Part shown: piece after piece, positions 52,056-61,180 of the stretch | Numbering within the stretch: the stretch's first letter is position 1 | How the letters are laid out: the number at the start of each line of letters is the position of its first letter | NCBI GenBank assembly: GCA_964631945.1 | Contig: CAZWAY010000010.1 | Span: forward strand, 1 to 64,000 | Length of the DNA stretch: 64,000 nucleotides | Reading direction: 5' to 3' | Source of the DNA: JABFRZ01 sp964631945 | GTDB taxonomy: Bacteria; Planctomycetota; UBA1135; GCA-002686595 | Position numbers and translations under genes: made by a program | The notes under the pieces: generated by a model | Seen by the model: the letters and a program-made list of their open reading frames with translations, nothing else | Databases searched by the model: none | What the model was told of the DNA's origin: nothing

Positions 52056-52359
52056 GACCGTTCTCCGTGAGGCCGGACAAAAAAAGATCGAACGACAAGG
52101 GGCCTAGCTCTCACGAGTCTACTGCCGTTCGGGTTCCGGCATCAAGCCCACTTCCTCTCGCCCCCCCTCGATCCCCGAACGGCCGGGGGGGCCGTCCCCA
52201 TGGTGCTCACCCCGATGAGCGACGCGCGCGTGCGGCGCCGCGTGGAGCCACATCCGATTCGCATATTGTTGCAAGAACCTCGAGCGAAAGGTCCATTGCG
52301 GCGTGCTCTGCGTCGCGAGGACTGCGGACGCGCGGCGCTACCGCGCTGGAGAATCGATC
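52056..52359. other. Intergenic stretch of 304 bases between divergent genes
   Basis: This separates the FG-GAP gene from the aldehyde dehydrogenase gene and must hold both promoters. It contains an A-tract (GACAAAAAAAGATCG near 52075-52089) and a perfect hairpin at 52179-52195 (ACGGCC, GGGGG loop, GGCCGT). The AT-rich patch CGCATATTGTTGCAAGAACC near 52260 could be a promoter element of the aldehyde dehydrogenase gene. I see no gene in it. Confidence 0.5.
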
Positions 52360-53781
52360 ATGCACAAGACACCCATGCGGATCGGCGGCGAGCTGCGAGC
52401 CGGCCGCGAAACCGCCCTGGTGAACAGCCCCTTCGACGGCGAGCGCGTGGGCGAGGTCGCCGTGGGTTCACCCGCGGACATGGACGACGCCATCGCCAGC
52501 GCGCACGGAGCCATCGGCGTCATGCGGGCATTGCCCACCCACCGCCGCGCCGCGATCCTCGAGGGCGTCGCGCGCCGTCTGGGAGAACGCAAGGACGAGC
52601 TGGCCACCTTGATGGCGCGCGAGAGCGGGAAGCCGATCCGCTATTGCCGCGGCGAGGTCGCGCGGGCCGTGCTCACCTTCACCCTGGCGGCCGGCGAAGC
52701 GCGCCGCCTGGGTGGCGAGGTGCTGCCGATCGACCTCGAGCCACGCGCGGAGGGCCGACTGTGCTTGTTCACGCGCGTACCGCGCGGGCCCGTGGCGGCC
52801 ATCGCGCCCTTCAACTTCCCGCTCAACCTGATCGCGCACAAGCTGGCACCGGCGGTTGCCGTCGGCGCACCGGTGGTGCTCAAGCCGCCCCCCCAGTGCC
52901 CGCTCGTCGGCCACGCGCTGGGCGAGATCCTGCAGGAGGCCGGGCTGCCGCCCGGCGGTCTATCGGTGCTGCACTGTGCGCCCGAAACGGCGCAGCGTCT
53001 GGTCGAGGACGAGCGCATGAAGGTGCTCTCCTTCACCGGCAGCGACGCCGTGGGCTGGCGCTTGAAGGCCCTCGCCGGCAAGAAGCAGGTCCTGCTCGAG
53101 CTGGGCGGCAACGCCCCTTGCGTCGTGGACGCGGGCGTCGACCTGGCAGCCATTCTGCCCGCGATCGTGCAGGGCGCCTGGGCCAATGCCGGCCAGGTTT
53201 GCATCAAGGTCCAGCGGCTGTACGTGCACGCGTCCCTGTACGAGGACTTCCTGGAGCGCTTCGTGCACGCCACGCGCGAGCTCGTCTGCGGCGATCCGCT
53301 GGACGAAGCGACCGTGGTCGGTCCGTTGATCGAGCCCAAGCACGTCGAGCGCGTGCTGGCCTGGACGCGCGAGGCCGTGGCCGGGGGCGCGCGCAAGCAC
53401 TGCGGCGGCGAGGCGCGCGGACAGGTCGTGCTGCCCACCGTGCTCACCGGCGTGAAACCGGAGATGAAGGTCTGCCGCGAAGAGGTCTTCGGGCCGGTGA
53501 CGGTCGTGGAGCCCTTCGAGCACTTCGAAGGCGCGCTCGAAGCCTGCAACCAGGGCCGTTTCGGCCTGCAGGCCGGGATCTTCACGCGCGACATCGGGCA
53601 TGCGCTGCAAGCCTTCCGCACGCTCGACTACGGCGGGGTCCTGATCAACGACGTGCCGACGTTCCGGGTCGACAACTTCCCCTACGGCGGCACGCGCGAT
53701 TCCGGGCTCGGCCGCGAGGGTGTGCGCTTCGCGATGGAGGAGATGAGCGAGCCAAAGGTGCTGGTGATGCGCGGGCTCTGA
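52360..53781 (+). CDS. Aldehyde dehydrogenase family protein
   Basis: This encodes 473 residues from the ATG at 52360, with GGAG about ten bases upstream; the upstream open frame is not coding-like. The NAD(P)-binding and catalytic residues are present: Lys175 in VVLKPPP, Glu247 in LLELGGNAP, and the nucleophile Cys281 in NAGQVCIKVQR. FTGSDAVG marks the NAD site and EEVFGPV the family's C-terminal motif. The IAPFNFPLNLIAHK start of the cofactor domain recalls CoA-independent or glyceraldehyde-3-phosphate-type members. The substrate is not clear. It is convergent with the PQQ propeller gene. Confidence 0.88.
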   Translation: MHKTPMRIGGELRAGRETALVNSPFDGERVGEVAVGSPADMDDAIASAHGAIGVMRALPTHRRAAILEGVARRLGERKDELATLMARESGKPIRYCRGEVARAVLTFTLAAGEARRLGGEVLPIDLEPRAEGRLCLFTRVPRGPVAAIAPFNFPLNLIAHKLAPAVAVGAPVVLKPPPQCPLVGHALGEILQEAGLPPGGLSVLHCAPETAQRLVEDERMKVLSFTGSDAVGWRLKALAGKKQVLLELGGNAPCVVDAGVDLAAILPAIVQGAWANAGQVCIKVQRLYVHASLYEDFLERFVHATRELVCGDPLDEATVVGPLIEPKHVERVLAWTREAVAGGARKHCGGEARGQVVLPTVLTGVKPEMKVCREEVFGPVTVVEPFEHFEGALEACNQGRFGLQAGIFTRDIGHALQAFRTLDYGGVLINDVPTFRVDNFPYGGTRDSGLGREGVRFAMEEMSEPKVLVMRGL

Positions 53782-53832
53782 GGCCGCACCACGCCTCGCG
53801 CGCGCCGCGCGCGGGCTCGGGCGCCGCTCTGG

Positions 53833-55077
53833 CTAGTTCGGTTTGCCGAGGTCGATGGCCATGATGCTCTCCAGATCGCGCAGATACACGTGGTTGCCAG
53901 CCAGCGACGGAACGGTGAATGCCTGTGCTTCGAGCAGGCTGGCCTTCGAGGCGACCTTCCACGCTTCGGGCCCGGCCGTGGCCAGGGCGAGGACTCCGTC
54001 CGCATCGAGCAGCAGTATCTTCCCGCCGGCGGACACCAGGTTGGCCAAGGAGAAACCCCCTTCCTGCCACGCGACTTCGCCCGTCTTGGCATGGATCGCG
54101 GTCACGAAGAACGGGTCATGGCCGGTGGAACCGTAGAGGTAGTCCCCGACGCGCACGACCGTGGTCTGGGCGATCTGCTTGTCGTTCTCCCAGGCCCTCA
54201 CGACCCTGGTCTTGCCGTCGGCCTTGGAGAATCTCAATCCGACGCTTCCGCCCGTCCCTGCGGTGACGCAGAGCAGCTTGTCCGCGCACCAGATCGGCGA
54301 GGCGATGTTCTGCTCCCCCTTGATGGGCTCGCTCCGCAGCCCTTCGCCGGTCTGCGGATTCAGTCCGACGATTCGATCCGCCGCAAGCACGGCCACCTGA
54401 ACCTCGCCTTCCACATCGATCAGGACCGGGGAGGCGTAGACCTCTTCCAGATCCTGCGTGTGCCAGAGAAGCCTGCCATCTGCGAGGGCGAAAGCCGCGA
54501 CGCCGAAGCCCGCTCCGCCGACGGGCAGGATGAGTGACCCGCCGAAGGCCAGCGGGCTGGTGGCGAAGCCGTACTGCGGCCGCTGCGCCTCGTACTCCTC
54601 GACGAGGTCGTGTGACCACGCGAGCTTCCCGCTGCTCTTGTCCAGAGCGCACAGCCTGCCCGCAACGCCGAGCGTGTAGAGCCTGGTGCCGGCGACGATC
54701 GGCGTGGAGTTCGGGGCTTCGTTGCCCGAAGTCGTTCGATACCTGTGCTCCCACTGGGTCGCCCCGGTCTGCGCAGCGAGGGCAACGACCACCTCGTCCT
54801 CGCCGCTTCGATACATGGTGAAGAGCCGCTCTCCGTCGACGACGATCGCGGAGTATCCCGCGCCCAGTGCGCGCTCCCATGCCTTCCTGGGACCGGCCTC
54901 CGGCCACTCCTCGGCCACCGTTGAGGGAGAGTGGAAGTTGCGATCCTGCCCGCCCCATTGGGGCCATTGGGCGGAGGCTGGACCGGCCAGCAGGAGAACC
55001 ACGAACACACGTGGTGGCAGCAGCCGAGAGAGGATCGGCCGGATGGGGAGCGAGCGTTCGAAGAGGTCGACTTGCAT
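53833..55077 (-). CDS. Secreted PQQ-type beta-propeller protein
   Basis: This encodes 414 residues from the ATG at 55077. A signal peptide ends in GPASA and the mature protein starts with WPQWGGQDRN, the same kind of start as the protein at 36675-37967. Blade phrases include VVALAAQTGATQWEHRYRTT, CALDKSSGKLAWSHDLVEEY, AAFALADGRLLWHTQDLEEV and TAIHAKTGEVAWQEGGFSLA. These are typical of outer-membrane-assembly or PQQ-like propellers without dehydrogenase residues. It is probably periplasmic or secreted with a binding role. A longer open frame upstream is not supported. Confidence 0.8.
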   Translation of the reverse strand: MQVDLFERSLPIRPILSRLLPPRVFVVLLLAGPASAQWPQWGGQDRNFHSPSTVAEEWPEAGPRKAWERALGAGYSAIVVDGERLFTMYRSGEDEVVVALAAQTGATQWEHRYRTTSGNEAPNSTPIVAGTRLYTLGVAGRLCALDKSSGKLAWSHDLVEEYEAQRPQYGFATSPLAFGGSLILPVGGAGFGVAAFALADGRLLWHTQDLEEVYASPVLIDVEGEVQVAVLAADRIVGLNPQTGEGLRSEPIKGEQNIASPIWCADKLLCVTAGTGGSVGLRFSKADGKTRVVRAWENDKQIAQTTVVRVGDYLYGSTGHDPFFVTAIHAKTGEVAWQEGGFSLANLVSAGGKILLLDADGVLALATAGPEAWKVASKASLLEAQAFTVPSLAGNHVYLRDLESIMAIDLGKPN

Positions 55078-55302
55078 GGCGGAATCCGGGGTGTCCTTCC
55101 GAGGCGCGTGGAGGAGCGAGTGGACGACGGTTGGGGACAGGGATCGCCGGAGAGTGGCGCGACGCGCCCCGGAATGAGGATCTACGAGCCCCCGCTCGAG
55201 CCGAAGCCTTGGTGGTTCACGACGTTGACCTGGGCTCAGATTGGAAGGTAGCCTTGCGTTGCCGTCGGAAACCGAAAATAACCTGAGGAGGGGTGATCGT
55301 TC

Positions 55303-55719
55303 ATGTCCAAGTCCGTGGTCGTGCTTTTTCTTTCTCTGTTCGCTGGTCTCGCACTGTCGAGTTGCGCCAGCATCGTCAGTTCGTCCAGCTGGCCCGTCAC
55401 GATCTCCAGCAATCCGCCCGGAGCGCTGATCAAGGTCGTCGACGAGGACGGCGATGTCGTCCACACGGGCGTCGCACCCCTTTCGGTGACCCTGTCCGCG
55501 AAGGATGGGTTTTTCACGAAGGCCGATTACGACATCGAGGCCACGCTGGCGGGACACTCCACCGCCCACGCCCGCATGTCGGCCAAGATCAACGGTTGGT
55601 ACTTCGGCAACATCATCTTCGGTGGACTGATCGGGCTCCTCATCGTGGATCCGGCGACAGGCGCAATGTGGAAGCTGACCGACAAGTTCGCCATCAATCT
55701 TTCGAATCTGGCCCCCTGA
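55303..55719 (+). CDS. PEGA-like lipoprotein
   Basis: This 138-residue protein has a lipobox LSSC (Cys21) and an AGGAGG box before the ATG. The domain resembles PEGA: the VTISSNPPGALIKVVDEDG strand pair, then GVAPLSVTLSAKDGFF, as in surface-carbohydrate-binding-type PEGA units. The C-terminal part is hydrophobic (YFGNIIFGGLIGLLIVDPAT) and ends in a polar segment. Its codon use and base composition look a little less GC-rich than neighbours. It is divergent from the PQQ propeller gene, with 225 bases between. Confidence 0.7.
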   Translation: MSKSVVVLFLSLFAGLALSSCASIVSSSSWPVTISSNPPGALIKVVDEDGDVVHTGVAPLSVTLSAKDGFFTKADYDIEATLAGHSTAHARMSAKINGWYFGNIIFGGLIGLLIVDPATGAMWKLTDKFAINLSNLAP

Positions 55720-55755
55720 TGGGCTGAGCACGCAAAGACCCGCCGAAGGGAGCCG

Positions 55756-57474
55756 TCAGCCCCAGCTCGGCGGGTTCTCCATCCAGCTCGCGGCGGCGCG
55801 CTCGTCCAGGGCGTTGGAGAAGAAGAAGCCCTGGCCGTATTCGCAGCCGAGCTCGCGCAGCATGGCCAGCTGCTCGGCGGTCTCGATGCCCTCGGCCACG
55901 ACCTCCATCTCGAGCGTGCGCGCCAGGGCCAGGATCGTGCGCACGATCTCGCGCTTCTCGGGGTCGAACTCCATGCGCGACACGAAGGTGCGGTCGATCT
56001 TGAGCGAGTCGAGCGGGAAGCTCTGCAGGGAGCTGAGCGAGCTGTAGCCCGTGCCGAAGTCGTCGATCAGCAGGCGGATCCCGAGGTCGCGCAGCGAGTG
56101 CAAGCGCTCGGCGTTCTGGTGCGTGCGCGCCATGACCACGCTCTCGGTCATCTCGAGCTCGAGCCGGTTGGGCGCGAGCGCGGTGCGCTCGAGCGCGTCC
56201 GCGACCGAGCCCACCAGCGCGCCGTCCTCGAACTGGCGGCCGGAGAGGTTCACGGCCACCGAGACGTGCTTCGAGTCGGGGAAGCGCTGGTGCAGCCCGT
56301 GCATCGTGCGGCAGGCCTGCTCGAGCACCCAGCTGCCGAGCGGCACGATCAGCCCGGTCTCCTCGGCGATCGGGATGAACAGGTCGGGCCGCACCAGGCC
56401 GCGCTCGGGGTGCTGCCAGCGCACCAGCGCCTCGAAGGCCGACAGCCCGCCGCGCGCGAGCGAGACGATCGGCTGGTAGTGCAGCACGAACTCGCCGCGC
56501 CGGATGGCGTGGTGCAGGTCGGCCTCGAGCCGCAGGCGTTCCTTGGCCTGCAGGTTCATGCCCGGGTGGAAGAGCTCGCACCCGTTGGCGCCGCCGCGCT
56601 TGGCGCGGTGCATGGCCGTGATCGCGTCGCGCAAGAGGTCCTCGGGCCGATCGGCGGCCGAGTGCGAGAGCGCGATGCCGATCGAACCCTGCGCGAAGAC
56701 CTCGTGCCCGCCCAGGCGCAGCGGTTGCTTGAGCGTGCGCACGATCTCGCGTGCGTTCAGGAGCGCGTCCTCGGCCGCGCGCACGCCGTCGAGCAGCAGC
56801 GCGAACTTGTCGCCGCCCACGCGCGCCAGGGTGTCCCCCAGGCGCAGCGTCTCGGTCAGGCGCCGCGCGATCTCGACCAGGAGCTCGTCCCCCGCCTCGA
56901 CCCCCAGGCTGTCGTTGACGCTGTGGAAGCGATCCAGGTCGAGGTACAGCACCGCCACCGAGTGCGCCGCCCGACGCGAGCCGCGCACCAGCGCCAGCGC
57001 CAGACGGTCCAGGAACAGCGTCTCGTTCGGGAGCCCCGTCAGCCGGTCGTGCGAGGTCTCGAGCAGCAGGCGATTCTCGGCCAGCTTGAGCGCGGTCACG
57101 TCGGTCAGCGAGCCGCCCACCAGCTCCGCCCCCACCAGGCGCGCGCCCCGGCACAGGACCCAGCGCCAGCCGCCGCCGCGGTGGATCATGCGGATCTCGA
57201 GCTCGATGCGCGCGGTGCGGCCCGCCGCCAGCTCGCCGAGCGCGCGCTTGAACTCCTCCAGGTCGTGGGCGTGGACGCGCCGGAACCACTCCTCCGGCCG
57301 GTCGGCGAGCTCGTCCTCGGCGTACCCGAGCAGCTCCTTCCAGCGCGGCGAGAAGTGCACCTCGCCCCGCGCGAGGTCCCAGTCCCACAGCCCGTCGCGG
57401 GCCCCGGCCCAGGTGGCGCGCAGGCGCGCTTCGGCCGGATGGGAGGGCCCGGAAGCCGGTTCGGTGGTCTCCAT
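55756..57474 (-). CDS. Cytoplasmic PAS-GGDEF-EAL cyclic-di-GMP protein
   Basis: This 572-residue protein has no TM segment: a PAS domain (residues 17-130, with WDWDLARGEVHFSPRW), a GGDEF domain (about 140-305) and an EAL domain (about 313-565). The GGDEF active-site motif is VGGDKF (residues 219-224), in which the catalytic Glu is Lys, so cyclase activity is doubtful. The EAL side looks intact: FEALVRW (Glu348), NLSGRQF, EMTESV, DDFGTGYSS and VVAEGIET. It is therefore most likely a cyclic-di-GMP phosphodiesterase with a regulatory PAS domain. It stands alone as a transcription unit. Confidence 0.9.
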   Translation of the reverse strand: METTEPASGPSHPAEARLRATWAGARDGLWDWDLARGEVHFSPRWKELLGYAEDELADRPEEWFRRVHAHDLEEFKRALGELAAGRTARIELEIRMIHRGGGWRWVLCRGARLVGAELVGGSLTDVTALKLAENRLLLETSHDRLTGLPNETLFLDRLALALVRGSRRAAHSVAVLYLDLDRFHSVNDSLGVEAGDELLVEIARRLTETLRLGDTLARVGGDKFALLLDGVRAAEDALLNAREIVRTLKQPLRLGGHEVFAQGSIGIALSHSAADRPEDLLRDAITAMHRAKRGGANGCELFHPGMNLQAKERLRLEADLHHAIRRGEFVLHYQPIVSLARGGLSAFEALVRWQHPERGLVRPDLFIPIAEETGLIVPLGSWVLEQACRTMHGLHQRFPDSKHVSVAVNLSGRQFEDGALVGSVADALERTALAPNRLELEMTESVVMARTHQNAERLHSLRDLGIRLLIDDFGTGYSSLSSLQSFPLDSLKIDRTFVSRMEFDPEKREIVRTILALARTLEMEVVAEGIETAEQLAMLRELGCEYGQGFFFSNALDERAAASWMENPPSWG

Positions 57475-57688
57475 GCAGCCGAGGAGCTATCCAAACGCCG
57501 AGCAGCGAGGCAAGGGCCTCGTTCCGGCGCGAGAAACGGCCGATGCATGGGGAGGCGCGGCGCGGCGGCGTTCGCCGCTTTACCGAGGCCGATCGGCCTC
57601 CGCGGGAACCCGGGCCGGAAACGAAGGCTAGGATGGATCGGGTACGGTGTGAGAACAGGCGGGAACGGCTAGCAAGGACAAGGACCCC

Positions 57689-58450
57689 ATGACCCTCTTC
57701 ACGAGCTCCACCTGCGTCGCCGGCCTCCTGGCTTCGCTCCTCGCCGCGACCGGCGCGCGCACCCCGGCCACCCAGGAACAGGAGCAGAAGCCCGTCCTCG
57801 AGCTGCCGGAACTGCCCGGCATGAACGACGACCAGCAGGAGATGGTGCGCCTGTTCCACGAGGTCGAGCGCACGCTCGCGGCCATCGACGTGGAACTCTA
57901 CGACGCCAGCGCCGGGCGCATCCCCGTCCCCGAGGGCTCGGAGAGCGGCATCGACCGACTGCTGCGCTCCCACGGCACCAAGAGCGACGAGGCCGTGGTC
58001 GGCATCGAGCGCATCCTCGAGCTGGCCCAGAAGATGGGCGGCCAGAGCTGCAGCCAGTGCATGAAGGGCACGCCCGCGCCCGGCAAGGAGGGCCAGAGCC
58101 CGCTCGATCAGGAGCGCCAGCGCGGTCCGACCCAGGGCGAGAAGACCCCCGACGCGCCGAAGCCCGAGCCGAAGGGCGAACAGGGTGAGAACGGCGAGCC
58201 CAAGCCGAAGCCCGAGGGTCAGAAGCCCGACGAGCGCGCCCCGAATCCTCCCTCGGGCGAGAACCGCACCTCCACGCCGCGCGTGGACGAGAGCGGCAAC
58301 CCCATCGGCGTGAGCGACGACGCCGAACGCTGGGGCGCGCTGCCCGAGCGCGTGCGTCGCGTCTTCCAGAACCAGATCACCGACGACTTGCCGCTCCAGT
58401 ACCGCGACTGGATCGACTCCTACTACCGCCGCCTGAACCGCGCGCGGTAG
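57689..58450 (+). CDS. Secreted hydrophilic protein with low-complexity linker
   Basis: This 253-residue protein has a signal peptide (MTLFTSSTCVAGLLASLLAA) and an AAGGACAAGGA box before the ATG. A helical N-terminal segment (MNDDQQEMVRLFHEVERTL then AAIDVELYDASAG) is followed by a CxxC pair (SCSQCMKG). A Pro/Lys/Glu-rich linker of about 60 residues comes next. A conserved-looking end follows: ALPERVRRVFQNQITDDLPL then YRDWIDSYYRRLN. A similar ending occurs in planctomycete proteins encoded in MoxR/BatA-type loci, so a link to that system is possible. No enzyme motif is present. Confidence 0.65.
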   Translation: MTLFTSSTCVAGLLASLLAATGARTPATQEQEQKPVLELPELPGMNDDQQEMVRLFHEVERTLAAIDVELYDASAGRIPVPEGSESGIDRLLRSHGTKSDEAVVGIERILELAQKMGGQSCSQCMKGTPAPGKEGQSPLDQERQRGPTQGEKTPDAPKPEPKGEQGENGEPKPKPEGQKPDERAPNPPSGENRTSTPRVDESGNPIGVSDDAERWGALPERVRRVFQNQITDDLPLQYRDWIDSYYRRLNRAR

Positions 58451-58469
58451 TCGGCGGCCGGCGCGCCCC

Positions 58470-58835
58470 TCAGCGCGCCTTCGCGCGGTACTTGTCGAAG
58501 GTCAGGGCGGCCTCCAGACGGGCGTCCGGCAAGTCCGCGGGCACCAGCGCGAAGGCCCGCTGCGCGAGGGGGTCCACCGCGGCCTCGCGCACGCCCGCGA
58601 CGGCGAGCAGCGCGCCGTAGAGCTTGCTGCTGCAGCCCTGGCAGCAGATGCCCTCGACCTCGAAGGTGCGCGCCTCGTAGCCGGGCGGGACCTGGCCCGA
58701 GAGCGCGAGCGGGATCGATTGCGGCGCGGGGCGCGCGGGCACGGCGTAGGTGCGCTCGCGCGCGAACACCGCGACCGTGCCGAGCGCGCCGCCGAGCAGG
58801 AGCAGCAGCAGGACCGCGAGCCGGTTCTTGGTCAT
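58470..58835 (-). CDS. Membrane-anchored heavy-metal-associated (HMA-like) protein
   Basis: This 121-residue protein has an N-terminal TM helix (LAVLLLLLLGGALGTVAVFA) and a single HMA-like ferredoxin fold: EARTFEVEGICCQGCSSKL then YGALLAVAGVREAAVDPLAQ. The usual GMTCxxC metal loop is GICCQGC here, still with the CxxC pair plus an extra Cys. It likely binds copper or a similar soft metal on the outer face of the membrane. It lies 19 bases after the EgtB-like gene on the same strand, so the two are probably co-transcribed. Confidence 0.7.
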   Translation of the reverse strand: MTKNRLAVLLLLLLGGALGTVAVFARERTYAVPARPAPQSIPLALSGQVPPGYEARTFEVEGICCQGCSSKLYGALLAVAGVREAAVDPLAQRAFALVPADLPDARLEAALTFDKYRAKAR

Positions 58836-58854
58836 GGGGGTCGGCTCCGCGAGG

Positions 58855-60159
58855 TCAGCGCGGCGAGCGCGCCAGGCGCAGGCCGGTGAACTGCCAGCGC
58901 GCTTCGGGCCCGAAGAAGTTGCGGTAGCTGGCGCGCAGGTGACGCGCCGGGGTGACGCACGAACCGCCGCGCAGCACCCAGCGGTTGCTCATCCACTTGC
59001 CGTTGTACTCGCCGAGCGCGCCCTGGAACGGCGCGAAACCCGGGTAGGGCGCGTAGGGGCTGGCGGTCCACTCCCAGACGTCGCCGAAGACCTGGTCGAG
59101 CTCCCGGCCCGCTCGCGCGCAGGGCACGGGGTGCAGGTGATCGGCCTCGAGCAGGTTGCCGGCCAGCTCCTCACCCGCGCAGGCGTGCTCCCATTCCTCC
59201 TCGAGCGGCAAGCGCGCGCCGCGCCAGCGCGCATAGGCCTCGGCCTCGTAGAAGCTGACGTGCGCCACCGGCTCGTCGAGCTCGAGCGCGCGCGCGCCCG
59301 CCAGCGTCAGGATGCGCCAGTCGGCGCCGTCACGTCTGCCGTCACGTCTCGAGCCGTCGCGCTTCCAGTACAGCGGCGCCTCCCAGCCCAGCTTGCCGAG
59401 CACGTCCCAGCCGTCGGAGAGCCAGTGCTCCGAGCGGCGATAGCCGCCGGCCTCGACGAACTCGAGGTACTCGCCGCAGGTCACGGGCGCGCGCGCGAGC
59501 TCGAAGGGCGCGAGGAAGCGCCGGTGGCGAGGGCGCTCGTTGTCGAAGGCGAAGCCGCTCGCGCCCGCGCCGATCTCGAGCAGACCGCCGTCGAAGCTCG
59601 CCCAGCGCTCGCCGCGCCGCGCGGGTGCGGTGCCGGGGGCGCTCGCGCGTTCCCGGTAGGCCGGCTCGAGCGGGTTCTGCGCCAGGAGGTGCTTGAGGTC
59701 GGTCAGGAGCAGCTCCTGGTGCTGCTCCTCGTGGTTCAGGCCCAGCTCGACCACGAAGGGCAGCTCGCCCGCCAGCGCGCCGTCCTCCAGCAACTCGCCC
59801 ATCCAGCGGTCGACGTGGGCGCGGTAGGCGAACACCTCCTCCACCGTGGGGCGCGAGAGCAGCCCGCGCTCGGGCCGCGGATGACGCTCGCCGGCGGCGT
59901 GGTAGTAGGAGTTGAAGAGCACCGCGTAGCGCGGGTCGAAGGATCGATAGTGCGCCAGCGCGGGCCCCAGCACGAAGGTCTCGAAGAACCAGCTCGTGTG
60001 CGCCAGGTGCCACTTCGTCGGACTCGCGTCGGGCATGCTCTGCACGACGTAGTCCTCGCTGTGCAGCGGCCGGCACAGGGCCTCGGTCGTGCGTCGCACG
60101 CGCGTGTACAGCGCGTGCAGCTCCTGGGCGCGCGGGGCTGCGGCGGCGTGGGTCTTCAT
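58855..60159 (-). CDS. egtB: EgtB-like sulfoxide synthase (ergothioneine-type)
   Basis: This 434-residue protein from the ATG at 60159 has the two-part layout of EgtB: an N-terminal DinB-like helical domain and a C-terminal FGE/C-type-lectin-like domain (residues about 190-430, with YNGKWMSNRWVLRGGSCVTP and HLRASYRNFFGPEARWQFTG). The iron-binding histidines are His51 (KWHLAHTSWFFE), His143 and His147 (NHEEQHQELLL). EgtB joins a thiol to hercynine. The egtD methyltransferase is not in this window. The selenoneine enzyme SenA has the same architecture and cannot be excluded by eye. Confidence 0.85.
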   Translation of the reverse strand: MKTHAAAAPRAQELHALYTRVRRTTEALCRPLHSEDYVVQSMPDASPTKWHLAHTSWFFETFVLGPALAHYRSFDPRYAVLFNSYYHAAGERHPRPERGLLSRPTVEEVFAYRAHVDRWMGELLEDGALAGELPFVVELGLNHEEQHQELLLTDLKHLLAQNPLEPAYRERASAPGTAPARRGERWASFDGGLLEIGAGASGFAFDNERPRHRRFLAPFELARAPVTCGEYLEFVEAGGYRRSEHWLSDGWDVLGKLGWEAPLYWKRDGSRRDGRRDGADWRILTLAGARALELDEPVAHVSFYEAEAYARWRGARLPLEEEWEHACAGEELAGNLLEADHLHPVPCARAGRELDQVFGDVWEWTASPYAPYPGFAPFQGALGEYNGKWMSNRWVLRGGSCVTPARHLRASYRNFFGPEARWQFTGLRLARSPR

Positions 60160-60224
60160 GGCGGAGCCGGGCAGTCTAGCAGCCGCGGGCGGCCCGGGCT
60201 CGGGGCGCTCGATCGACGCGCTCC

Positions 60225-61109
60225 CTACGATCGATCCTGCTGTTGCACGAGGTCGAGGAACGCGCGCGTCGCCGTCGAGGGCGTCACGGCGCGGTGCCGC
60301 ACCACGTAGAATGTGCGCCGCACGGGCGTGCCGGGCACCTCCACCACCCGGAACAGTCCGGCCGCGATCTCGGCGCTCACCGCCTGGCGCGACACGAACG
60401 ACAACCCCAGCCCATGCTGCACGCAACGCTTGGCCGCCTCGGTACTGCCCACGCGCAGCACGTTGGAGCGCTCGCCGAGGTGCGGCAGGAGCCGTGCGAT
60501 CGCGTCGCGCGTGCCCGAGCCTTGTTCGCGCAGGATCAGCGGGACCTCGCGCAGCTCCTTCAGCGTCAGCTTGCCCTTGGGCGCGAACGGGTCGGGCGAC
60601 GGGCCGATCAGGACGACCTCGTCGCTGGCGAAGACCTGGGCGACCAGCCGTCGATCGCGCGGCTTGCTGCCGACCAGGGCCAGGTCGACCTCGCGCGTCA
60701 GCAGCGCGGAAGTGGCCTTTTCCGAGTCGGAAATGCTCATCTCGACCTGGATGCGCGGATGGAGCTTCTTGAACTCGGCCAGCAGCGCGGGCGCCAGGTA
60801 CTCGCCCGGGATGGTCGAGGCCGCGATCGAGAGGCGCCCGACCTCGCCGCTCTCCCCCGCGCGCAGGCGCCCGCCGGCCTCGTCCACCAGGGCCACGATG
60901 CGCTGGGCATAGGGCAAGAGGATGCGCCCTGCGGCGGTCGCCTGGACGGCGCCGCGCCCGCGCTCGAGCAGCGTCGCACCCACGCGTTGCTCCAGCGCCT
61001 TGACGTGGAAGCTGACGGTGGACTGCCCGACGTGCATGGCCTGGCCGGCGCGCACGAAGCTCTTGTGCTCGAGCACCGCCAGGAACGTTCGCAGCTGATC
61101 GAATTCCAT
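60225..61109 (-). CDS. LysR-family regulator, selenium-metabolism-type or CysL-like
   Basis: This 294-residue regulator starts at the ATG at 61109. The winged HTH is MEFDQLRTFLAVLEHKSFVR then VGQSTVSFHVKALEQRVGAT. The effector domain opens with LSIAASTIPGEYLAPALLAE and has QVEMSISDSEKATSALLTRE and DEVVLIGPSPDPFA. The ASTIPGEYLxP phrase is, as far as I recall, typical of LysR regulators linked to selenium or sulfur metabolism. Given the selenoprotein in this window that is suggestive, but a general LysR role is possible. It is divergent from the transglutaminase gene. Confidence 0.8.
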   Translation of the reverse strand: MEFDQLRTFLAVLEHKSFVRAGQAMHVGQSTVSFHVKALEQRVGATLLERGRGAVQATAAGRILLPYAQRIVALVDEAGGRLRAGESGEVGRLSIAASTIPGEYLAPALLAEFKKLHPRIQVEMSISDSEKATSALLTREVDLALVGSKPRDRRLVAQVFASDEVVLIGPSPDPFAPKGKLTLKELREVPLILREQGSGTRDAIARLLPHLGERSNVLRVGSTEAAKRCVQHGLGLSFVSRQAVSAEIAAGLFRVVEVPGTPVRRTFYVVRHRAVTPSTATRAFLDLVQQQDRS

Positions 61110-61180
61110 GGGTCCTTTCCTGCGCCCGGAGAACGTACAAAGGGCGCGGCGACTCCTGAAGTCTCTGCAATCCTCCATTC

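Noticed and set aside
52179..52195. Hairpin between the FG-GAP and aldehyde dehydrogenase genes as a terminator
   Set aside because: Both flanking genes are transcribed away from it, so a terminator is not needed; it is kept only as part of the intergenic description.
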